Below are positions 18,101 through 24,581 of a DNA stretch of 36,996 nt, one piece after another (the first letter of the stretch is position 1; every line of letters starts with the position of its first letter). This stretch comes from Chthoniobacter flavus (lineage in GTDB: Bacteria > Verrucomicrobiota > Verrucomicrobiia > Chthoniobacterales > Chthoniobacteraceae). The notes under the pieces are model-generated. The model was not told where the DNA came from. It saw only the letters and a list, made by a program, of their open reading frames with translations, and did not search any database. A program made the translations under genes and the position numbers. The DNA is taken from assembly GCA_945861435.1 (NCBI GenBank), contig CAMAUX010000056.1:1-36996 (forward strand), read 5' to 3'.

Positions 18101-21100
18101 ACGCAACCTTGTCATCGACCGAAGTAATAGTCCCCTGCAGATGCAGAGGATTGAGTGTGAAGTCCGCAACAGGCCGGTCCAGAAGCAGGTCCACGGCAAC
18201 AGGAACAGGCGCCTGCGCGTTCGCCTGCGACGCGGCCAACTTGATGACCTTCGGGTCCGCTGTGGTGATGACAAAAAACTCCGCTCCATCCAGAAGGACA
18301 GACTGGCCGGACGCCAAGCCGTGAGAGGAAGCAAAAGAGACTGTGTCGGAAGCAGCGGTGATGGAACCATGGAGCACGGGATGCGCCTGCGTGCTCATCG
18401 TGAAGCTCACGTTGTTGACGACGCTTGTGATCCGCGTCCCCGCCGCGATCCCCTCAGCGCTCACATACATTCCCAGCACAAGACCCGCAGTATTTGAACA
18501 AGCAACAACGGGACTGCCATCGGTCAGTCCGCAGTTCGCGAGAGTCGGCCCTGCAGCCGCACCTGAATCGATAAAGTCATCGACGTCGAAGCTGACCGTC
18601 GACAAACCGGGTTCAGTGCGCAGCGCTTTCACCGTGAAGTAGGCCACCGGACGATCCACAGGCAAATTCACAGCAACAGGAACGCCAGCAAGCGCGTCCG
18701 CCCTCGTGGCGGCCAGTTGGATCTTCGTCGGATCCACGGTGCCGATGACGAAGAACTGCGCACCATCAAGGAAAATGGACTGCCCCGTCGGCATCCCATG
18801 GCTCACCGCAAAAGTCACCTGATCGTCAACCGCTGTGATCGCACCCGCCAGAACCAACGGCTTCACCGAAAGGGCCGCGCTGGCGACGTCCGCGACCAGA
18901 TCGACCACCACCAATGGATTTACGGGACCCATGGCATCAGCTTGGGTGGCCGCAAGTTGAACAACCTTCGGATCAGCCGTTTTGATTACGAAGTACTCCT
19001 TAGGATCTCCGCTCAAATAAACCGACTGCCCGGACAACAGGCCGGGATCAGCCGCAAACGTGATGCTGTCGTCGACCGCTGTAATTGCCCCGCGGATCAC
19101 CGGGTGCGCGTCCGCGCTCAGCGTGAATCCTACGTTGTTGGTGATGCTGACCACACGAGCGCCCGGCGCAATTCCATCCCCGCTCACTTCCATGCCGACC
19201 ACCAACCCGGCCGTGTTCGCGCACGAAACAAAAGGACTGCCGTCCGTGAGGCCACAATTGACAAGCGCCGGCCCCGCGATCCCGGGAACAACGTAATCGT
19301 CGATATCGAACGTATTGGCATGCGGCCCCGAGGCTGGGTAGGCAACGCTCGTAGCGTTCACCGGGACCACGACGCCCCCCACCACCGAAGCCGTGGCGAA
19401 GTTCACGTAATTTCCAAAGGCATCCACCCGTACAGCTTCAGGCACGCCTGCTGCCCCCAGAACAATCCCTGAAACCCGGTTGGCCAAATTGCCAACATCC
19501 ACCACTCCGCTCACACCCAGTTTACCCGCGACGATGGACGAGATCGCCGTAGCCCGAATGGTGCGCACGTCGCCGGACACCCCATTTTTAAGAGCGCCCG
19601 AGCCGAAGGCTCCCGAGAAAATGCCCCCCATGGCCCCATAACCAAAACTCACTCCGGACCGAACACCGATATCACTCCGCACCGCCACATCCGTCACGGA
19701 TCCGCCGTTCCCGCCCAGTTTCCCAGTGAGGGTGGATCCACCATCACCCGCCACCAACTGCCGCAGAATGGTTCCCGCTCCAAGGGGCTGAATCGCAACT
19801 CCATTCACCGCCCCACCATTTCCTCCGTTGGCACCGTTGGTCGTGCTCCCTCCATTCCCCGCCTCTATCGTCAACTCCGCACCGGCTCCTCCTCCGCCGA
19901 ACAAAAACACACTGGAAACCGAGCCGCCGTCGGCTGCTTTGCCAACGCCACCACCGCCGCCACCAGCCGTGATGGAAGTGATCCCGGAAAGCGGGACAAA
20001 CCCGGTGACCTTGGTCACGCTGCCTCCAACACCAGCGACGAGCCCCAGTCCAGAGCCTTTGCCTGCCCGTAACGTGAGGGCGGCGGCCCCCATGGCAGCG
20101 CCGGCAGCAGGGTCGATTACGATGCCAGAGACCCCCCCTCCCACCCCTCCCTGAAAACCATCGCCCGCAATCACACTCAACGTCGTTGCCGCACCAAAGT
20201 GGCCAGTCTTCACCAAACCACCATCGACCGCCTTCAGGCCCGTTGATCCCGCCGATCCAGCGGCCACGGTGATCTGCTGCAACGAGGATATGGCGGAAAC
20301 GTTGCTCACTGAGCCGCCACGACCAGAAGAGCCAATCGCCGCCCCAGCCCCCCCGTTTCCTGCAGTCAGCGCAACCGATCCCGGCACATTCAATTGCAAT
20401 GTGTCAAGACCACCACCAGCACCAGAAACTCCAGTCCCCACCGCCGCCCCGCCGCTTCCCGCTGTGATGGTGACACCCGGAGGCAAGCCGCCCACCAACC
20501 CGGTCGCGTTGAATGCAACACTGGCAACTGAACCTCCCGCACCACCGTTTCCAACAGGGGTTTTAGGACTCACTGTGCCACCGATACCCGCCACCAAACT
20601 AAGGCTAATGTCCACCCCACTAAACTGGCAGGAAAGCACGGACCCACCAACTCCTCCAGCGTTACCCCGGGCCTCGCCACCGAGCCCACCATCGCCAGCT
20701 TTTATCCTCAGCTGGGCACTCTTATCTGGCCCAGCCACCTCGTCGCGATTGTCGGTCACCTGAATGTTCGAAACCGATCCACCAAGTCCGCCATTCCCCA
20801 CCTTACTGCGCCCACCACAACCATCGAGGGCCCCTTGGTTCACATCAAAAACGCTCAGGTTCGCCCCAAGAACGGTGACACCTGCTACACTGCCGCCGGC
20901 ACCGCCCCCCCCCTCACTCCCACTGCCACCACCGCCCGCCCTGAGTAAGACCTGATCGGGATGCACGTTGGTGAAGGCAACCTGACTCACAGGCAGGACC
21001 ACATCCTCTCGGCCGCCTGAAATCTGGATATTCGTAATGCTGCCCCCAGCCCCACCCGTGATCCCCGATGAACCATAACCAGCGTTCACCTTCACAATAA

Positions 21101-22664
21101 ACCCAGCCAGATTGGCATTGGTAACGCTCCCACCCACACCTCCGCGCGAAGTGATGTCAAACGGCACACCCGCATCTCCCGCTTCAATCAAGATCTCAGA
21201 GAGTTGCCCGCCGAGCGTCGCTCCGGGGTTGCCCACAACAACTTGGGAAATCGATCCCCCATCCCCCGCGACCACTCCACCGGTTCCATACGGCACCCCT
21301 CCAGTCCCCGCCAGCAGCTTGATGTCGTTCCCTGCGCCCGTCGGCGAAGAAAGCACCCCGGCCAGACTAATGCCTCCGCCCTTCCCCCCCGTACGCCCCA
21401 ACCCCCCAGACCCCGCCTCCACAAGCACAGTATCGGAAAGCGTCACAGTGGATCGGATTTTCTTCCCAGCCAGCAACTCGTATCCGAAGTAAAGACTAGA
21501 AACCGCCCCGCCAGCGCCCCCCGCTCCACCCAGAGTTCCATCACCACCTCCACCAGCCCTGAAGATAAACGCGCTGTTCGCAGTCGGGTCCGCCCCAAAC
21601 TCCTTCGGGCCATAAACCAGTACGTCGCTCAACGCCCCGCCAGGCCCTCCGGAGGGCCTGCCATCCACGCCGCGTCCCCCGCGCCCCGCCTGCATCGTGA
21701 AACCATCGGTATCCCCGAAAACTGCGACGCCGGTGATGCTTCCACCCGCACCGCCAGCACCCCCGTTGCCAGCTTGAATCAAGCCCGCAGAATAAGCAGC
21801 CACCGACGATCCAACTTTACCCACGGACACGTTGGCGATTGAAACACCCGTCTTACCGTCCTGCGGGATCACTGAGAGAATATCACCGCCGTCCCTTCCC
21901 GTGTATCGCGTGTCGTCTGCTCCGGCAAAAAAGTTGAACTTCAAGCCGTCCGCCGCATCGCCACTCAGAATCCGGCCCACCTCACCGGAGACTCGGATAC
22001 CATTGATCGATCCGCCACTGATGATCTGCCCTGTCACCGCCGTGGCGGAAAACATTGAAATCGAATTAGCGAGCAGATCGGTGGCCGCTCCACTCGTCTC
22101 CGACGCACCACCGAGTTTGCCAGCAACATCGTTAAAATTAGACACCACGTCGCCATAGACAGCACCACCCACCTGCACTTGGGCGTTGTTGCCTAACGAC
22201 ATGCCAGTCAACTCGTTAGCCTGAACCTTGTTGTCTTGGTTCAAGTCGACAAAGAACGCCACCACATTGCACTTCAATGCCGGCGCTTTGCTAGGGTCCG
22301 ATGGCAGCACACTCACCGGCGCGGAAATAAAGGGCTTGTAGCCGTCGCCATCGTAAATCAGGACCAAGTCCCCAGCGCCTAACTTGAGGTAATAGGTGTC
22401 CTTTTCAACCACCGTCGCGGTGACGTTGTCGTCAAACTCCCCCTTCCCTACCGCTCGAGAAATACTGTCCGTTGCGCCGTCCGTCTCGACGAACTTCTGC
22501 TTGGACAGGTCCGGAGCAGAATACTTGTACTGGGTGCCACCACCATTGGGAGCCTCCCCTAAAAGAATCAATGCCGGAGCGATGCGCGCCTCGAGAGGCT
22601 CAACCGAAGGATGAAGCCACGGAGAGACGCGCTGGGGCCGCGGGGAACGGCTGACGGGGGGCAT
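15168..22664 (-). CDS. Giant LExRIAPA surface protein with glycine-rich repeats and flagellar-hook-type IN motifs
   Basis: This 2498-residue protein has L-E-A-R-I-A-P-A at residues 24-31, no classical signal peptide, and an EF-hand-like loop (D-L-N-Q-D-N-K-V-Q-A-N-E-L) in the same place as its neighbour. About residues 290-990 are glycine-rich repeats (A-G-x-G-G-x-G-x-x-G-G-x-G-G-S-V-x-x-V). Residues about 1118-1580 hold two copies of a ~240-residue unit, each with an N-C-x10-C 'GLxxGM' module followed by two I-T-x-V-D-D / F-L-D-G-x-x-F-F-V-I-x-T-A-D-P-K-V-x-x-L-A repeats. Residues about 1635-2475 are two 420-residue units, each with four motifs of the form G-x-F-x-V-N-G-x-x-[IV]-x-V, close to the FliD/flagellin-hook IN motif. 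It is upstream of the 1595-residue paralogue and probably co-transcribed. A surface, adhesion-like role is an inference. Confidence 0.85.
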   Translation of the reverse strand: MPPVSRSPRPQRVSPWLHPSVEPLEARIAPALILLGEAPNGGGTQYKYSAPDLSKQKFVETDGATDSISRAVGKGEFDDNVTATVVEKDTYYLKLGAGDLVLIYDGDGYKPFISAPVSVLPSDPSKAPALKCNVVAFFVDLNQDNKVQANELTGMSLGNNAQVQVGGAVYGDVVSNFNDVAGKLGGASETSGAATDLLANSISMFSATAVTGQIISGGSINGIRVSGEVGRILSGDAADGLKFNFFAGADDTRYTGRDGGDILSVIPQDGKTGVSIANVSVGKVGSSVAAYSAGLIQAGNGGAGGAGGSITGVAVFGDTDGFTMQAGRGGRGVDGRPSGGPGGALSDVLVYGPKEFGADPTANSAFIFRAGGGGDGTLGGAGGAGGAVSSLYFGYELLAGKKIRSTVTLSDTVLVEAGSGGLGRTGGKGGGISLAGVLSSPTGAGNDIKLLAGTGGVPYGTGGVVAGDGGSISQVVVGNPGATLGGQLSEILIEAGDAGVPFDITSRGGVGGSVTNANLAGFIVKVNAGYGSSGITGGAGGSITNIQISGGREDVVLPVSQVAFTNVHPDQVLLRAGGGGSGSEGGGGAGGSVAGVTVLGANLSVFDVNQGALDGCGGRSKVGNGGLGGSVSNIQVTDNRDEVAGPDKSAQLRIKAGDGGLGGEARGNAGGVGGSVLSCQFSGVDISLSLVAGIGGTVSPKTPVGNGGAGGSVASVAFNATGLVGGLPPGVTITAGSGGAAVGTGVSGAGGGLDTLQLNVPGSVALTAGNGGAGAAIGSSGRGGSVSNVSAISSLQQITVAAGSAGSTGLKAVDGGLVKTGHFGAATTLSVIAGDGFQGGVGGGVSGIVIDPAAGAAMGAAALTLRAGKGSGLGLVAGVGGSVTKVTGFVPLSGITSITAGGGGGGVGKAADGGSVSSVFLFGGGGAGAELTIEAGNGGSTTNGANGGNGGAVNGVAIQPLGAGTILRQLVAGDGGSTLTGKLGGNGGSVTDVAVRSDIGVRSGVSFGYGAMGGIFSGAFGSGALKNGVSGDVRTIRATAISSIVAGKLGVSGVVDVGNLANRVSGIVLGAAGVPEAVRVDAFGNYVNFATASVVGGVVVPVNATSVAYPASGPHANTFDIDDYVVPGIAGPALVNCGLTDGSPFVSCANTAGLVVGMEVSGDGIAPGARVVSITNNVGFTLSADAHPVIRGAITAVDDSITFAADPGLLSGQSVYLSGDPKEYFVIKTADPKVVQLAATQADAMGPVNPLVVVDLVADVASAALSVKPLVLAGAITAVDDQVTFAVSHGMPTGQSIFLDGAQFFVIGTVDPTKIQLAATRADALAGVPVAVNLPVDRPVAYFTVKALRTEPGLSTVSFDVDDFIDSGAAAGPTLANCGLTDGSPVVACSNTAGLVLGMYVSAEGIAAGTRITSVVNNVSFTMSTQAHPVLHGSITAASDTVSFASSHGLASGQSVLLDGAEFFVITTADPKVIKLAASQANAQAPVPVAVDLLLDRPVADFTLNPLHLQGTITSVDDKVAFAVNHGLSSGQSVFLDGMEFFAIATADPKVVQLASSKADALASTPVPMDLRSDRPVDLTIASVAAVGVPSVLTIASGDRALGIGDTITAKTDGFVAAKIFDQTSCNIRLEALLTLSGRLDGLADIGSAVNADADPSVFLAGRTASSVTLGALVTVGDFQVNGKSVPVTAKSTLQDVIAGISAVTAKNVSARYDFASDRFVLESAGPITLAAGTSNFLAAAKLAANGTGSVQSASSVGLLSQLVGLKPATAVTGGTFTVNGQTISVAPTAKVSDIVTAISQATAGPNVVTTSYNFATDQIELKSAGAITLAAGTSNFLTALKLASNGTGAVQSSSPVGLADQLLTVKSLRLGTAVAAGNFTVNGAPVVVNPAGTLRDVFDAISKATSGVVSATYNAATDQVELTSTGALTLVDGTSKFLTAMKLAQNGTSSVRSASSLGVVDKTKALTSAGLKTAPGSAAGTLRVNGSLVSFDPKTDSMTTLVQKINAAASGVVAGYDAVQDRMTLVASNPLVERVFVAEAATALSKALGLTSPTLLGRLEGAADIGSAVNVSADPSVFLSGRTAVSVTLGAAVTAGDFQVNGQLVSVTAQSTIQDVIAGISAATASTVSARYDLASDQFVLESAGPIALAAGTSNFLAAAKLVANGTGSVQSTSSVGLLSQLVSLKPATVVTSGTFKVNGLDISVAPTAKLSDIFTAISQATAGPSLVTASYNFVSDRIELSSAGPITLAAGTSNFLTALKLASNGTGAVQSSASVGLADQLLTVKSLRLGTAVAAGNFTVNGAPVVVNPAGTLRDVFDSISRVTSGVVSATYNPATDQVELTSTGALALVDGTSKFLAATKLIQNGTSFVRSSSSLGVVDQSKALASAGFKTTTGSAAGSFLLNGSLVSYDPKTDSLTTLVQKINAVATGVVVGYDAAQDRVTFAAGTRVAEQAFVNGIGSVLSGALGLTFAPVQQPISTGTVRFVDLNNNLGQPV
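15241..17760 (-). repeat. Two tandem 1260-base coding repeats
   Basis: The units are 15241-16500 and 16501-17760, exactly 1260 bases (420 codons) each. Comparing 15721-15840 with 16981-17100 gives 113 identical bases of 120. Both encode four IN-type motifs, each beginning G-x-F-x-V-N-G and ending near an A-T-x-x-V-x-L-x-S-like strand. The high similarity and exact length point to a fairly recent duplication. Confidence 0.93.
17930..19310 (-). repeat. Two older tandem coding repeats of about 720 bases
   Basis: The coding unit beginning F-D-I-D-D-Y (codon at 19308-19310) is repeated as F-D-V-D-D-F (codon at 18588-18590), a spacing of 720 bases, and the N-C-G-L-T-D-G-S-P segment recurs at the same relative place. 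Each unit carries one GLxxGM module and two V-D-D / F-L-D-G repeats. Nucleotide similarity is clearly lower than in the adjoining 1260-base pair. The outer boundary is approximate. Confidence 0.75.
20905..20913 (-). repeat. G9 homopolymer tract inside the 2498-residue protein gene
   Basis: Nine consecutive G on the coding strand encode part of S-E-G-G-G-G-A-G-G-S-V near residue 585, in the middle of the glycine-rich block. Confidence 0.93.
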
Positions 22665-22679
22665 AGGTTAGTTTAGTGA

Positions 22680-22691
22680 GACGCCAGCGTC
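22680..22691. promoter_or_regulatory. Palindrome upstream of the 2498-residue protein gene
   Basis: GACGC and GCGTC flank two bases, 16 to 27 bases before the start codon at 22664. It lies in the only 81-base gap in front of the surface-protein operon, so it could be an operator or a hairpin in the leader. No clear Shine-Dalgarno is visible at the start. The call rests on symmetry and position alone. Confidence 0.3.
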
Positions 22692-22745
22692 AAAATCAAG
22701 AGCATTGGTCAACTCTTTATCTCATCCGGACGCGCACGGATCCCG

Positions 22746-23069
22746 CTACTCAGAGTTCGTCTGCGCGCTCGGCGCCGCGCTCCTAAGGCGCTTGTTGATA
22801 TCTAGTTCGATCGCCCCGTATCTCGCCTCGTAACTCTGAATGGTCGCCGTCAAATGCAGGCAAAGCCGCTTGGCCGCATCATGGGAGAGAATCACCCGGT
22901 TGCTTAGCTTCACTGGTTCATCGAGAATCGCACCGTAAAAGTTAGGGTTCATCCCAAAATCCACGATCACCTCATTGGGTGTTTGCGCGATCCGGCAAAC
23001 GTTGGCGTAACTCGTCTGGAGGCCAGAAAGATCCATCGGCACTTGGGCGGGCTTGCTTTCCTGAGTCAT
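22746..23069 (-). CDS. DUF3467 domain protein
   Basis: This 107-residue protein shows the DUF3467 pattern: Y-A-N-V-C-R-I-A-Q-T-P-N-E-V-I-V-D-F-G near residue 21-40, then a variable loop, V-K-L-S-N-R-V-I-L-S and an A-A-K-R-L-x-x-H-L helix. The family is widespread in bacteria, mostly about 90-110 residues, with no established biochemical function. The last 15 residues are a serine-rich tail. It is on the same strand as the giant surface-protein operon and lies 81 bases upstream, so read-through is possible, but recO is divergent on the other side. No motif for a catalytic activity is present. Confidence 0.85.
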   Translation of the reverse strand: MTQESKPAQVPMDLSGLQTSYANVCRIAQTPNEVIVDFGMNPNFYGAILDEPVKLSNRVILSHDAAKRLCLHLTATIQSYEARYGAIELDINKRLRSAAPSAQTNSE

Positions 23070-23158
23070 GGGGATTCACAACTACCCAAGGCCCTCTGGG
23101 GGAGCCAGAAACTTTTTCACTCATCCAAGAACGTCCTTTCCCCTAACCCTGCACGAAA

Positions 23159-23689
23159 ATGGAACAGGGCTGTGCCATTCTGGTGAGAAAAACAAGACTC
23201 ACCGAATCGAGCCTCATCGTGACATGGATGACCCAAGAGCACGGTCTCGTCCGTACGGTTGCCAAGGGCGCCCGTGCGCCGAAAAGCCGTTTTGCTGGGC
23301 AGCTGGACCTCTTTTTCCAATGCCAGATCAGCTTCCAAAGGGCACGCCGCGGCGACCTCCACACCCTCCTGGATGTCCACCTCCACGCTTTGCACGAAGG
23401 ACTGCGCAAAGACTATCCCCGACTCGCACTCGGCTCCTACTTCATCCAACTCATGGAACTCGCACTGGAGCCGGACGCCCCTGCTCCGGAACTCTACGAC
23501 CTCCTTCTGCGCGCCATCGGTCACCTCGATGCCCATCCGGCATCCCGAAGAGCCCTGCTCCACTTCGAAAAAGAACTGGCCCGTCTCCTCGGTGTCAACG
23601 ATCCGGAGCATGGCGCAGCGACGGCCCTCAGCCGCGTCTACCATCGGCTCCCGAAGGACCGCGCCGACCTCCTCGATCGCATGAACTGA
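23159..23689 (+). CDS. recO: DNA repair protein RecO, short form
   Basis: This 176-residue protein matches RecO, which loads RecA on single-stranded DNA with RecR/RecF and anneals complementary strands. The N-terminal OB fold is visible: an opening I-L-V-R-K-T-R-L-T-E-S-S-L-I-V-T-W with the T-x-x-H-G-L-V-R-T-V-A-K-G-A-R strand, followed by F-A-G-Q-L-D-L-F-F. The helical part covers about 75-176. The usual C-terminal zinc-binding C-x-x-C pair is absent, and the protein is about 60 residues shorter than the common ~240. No frameshift is needed to explain this; the stop is clean. It is divergent from the DUF3467 gene and followed by an unassigned gene after 47 bases. Confidence 0.8.
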   Translation: MEQGCAILVRKTRLTESSLIVTWMTQEHGLVRTVAKGARAPKSRFAGQLDLFFQCQISFQRARRGDLHTLLDVHLHALHEGLRKDYPRLALGSYFIQLMELALEPDAPAPELYDLLLRAIGHLDAHPASRRALLHFEKELARLLGVNDPEHGAATALSRVYHRLPKDRADLLDRMN

Positions 23690-23736
23690 CCGGGGCTCAG
23701 ACTTGACGACCGCCGCCCGGCCATCAAGGGTTCCGA

Positions 23737-24549
23737 ATGCTTCCGCTGCACGGCTCACACCTTCCCTCTTCGCCAGACGAGCTCGCCAAGGCCATCGCCC
23801 AAGGCTTACAGAGCCTGCGGCTGACCCCACACCAACTGAGCGCAACGGGACCAAGGATCGACCAACTCGACATTCTATCAATCGACCTGAGCAGGAGCGA
23901 TGCGCCCACAGATGGACTCCCCCACCCCGCGCAATCTGGAACCTCCATGGCAGTGCGCACAAAAGAACTCCGCATCATCGCAAAGCCTATCTATATCGAC
24001 GGAGTTCCGCTGGATATGGATCTTCACGCCACGGATGCCGAGTTCAGCCATGATCCAGCAACCGTTGGATGCTCTCTCCTCAGCCTGCGTGGAGCCGGCG
24101 CCGGCCAGATAAGTATTCACGCCACGATGCAGGCCCTTGAGCAAATGGCACGGCGCAAGGTGACTTCAACCGCAGCCAAGCAGGGACTCGAAGTCAAAAG
24201 CACCCGCCTTCAGATCACCCAGCCAGAGCCTTCAGATGCCAAGTCCCTCCACTTCAGCCTCACGATTGAAGCGAAGATGTTCGTGATGGTCGCAGCCCTC
24301 GTGATTCACGGCCGGATGCACCTGGACGATCAATTGGACCTCCATCTGAGCGAACTCCGCTGCGAGGGAGAGGGAATGACCGGGAGCGCCGCCAACGCGA
24401 TGCTTCGCCCCCGCTTCGATGCCCTCGAAGCGCGCCCGTTCTCCCTCAAGTCGCTGGTTCCCGACTCGCTCGCCGTCCGCGATGTTAGGATTGACACCGT
24501 CGACGGCCTCACAGCGTCCGCCATCTTCGGATCCCGCGCCAGTCGTTGA
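23737..24549 (+). CDS. Protein of unknown function (weak LmeA/DUF2993-like resemblance)
   Basis: This 270-residue protein has no signal peptide and no transmembrane segment that I can see. Alternating beta-strands with A-V-R-T-K-E-L-R-I-I and D-G-V-P-L-D-M-D-L-H-A-T-D-A-E-F dominate, and the C-terminal half has H-L-S-E-L-R-C-E-G and R-P-F-S-L-K-S-L-V-P-D-S-L-A-V-R-D-V-R-I-D. This barrel-like arrangement recalls DUF2993/LmeA-type lipid-binding proteins, but the resemblance is weak and I would not assign a function. It follows recO by 47 bases in the same direction, and the tail-specific protease gene converges on it after 32 bases. Earlier or later starts in the same frame remain possible. Confidence 0.75.
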   Translation: MLPLHGSHLPSSPDELAKAIAQGLQSLRLTPHQLSATGPRIDQLDILSIDLSRSDAPTDGLPHPAQSGTSMAVRTKELRIIAKPIYIDGVPLDMDLHATDAEFSHDPATVGCSLLSLRGAGAGQISIHATMQALEQMARRKVTSTAAKQGLEVKSTRLQITQPEPSDAKSLHFSLTIEAKMFVMVAALVIHGRMHLDDQLDLHLSELRCEGEGMTGSAANAMLRPRFDALEARPFSLKSLVPDSLAVRDVRIDTVDGLTASAIFGSRASR

Positions 24550-24581
24550 GGGCAGAGCAGGCAACGCTGTGCCAGAGGGGC

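Noticed and set aside
23117-23962. A 281-codon minus-strand open frame across recO.
   Set aside because: It overlaps recO and the next gene on the opposite strand and has no domain, so it is a shadow.
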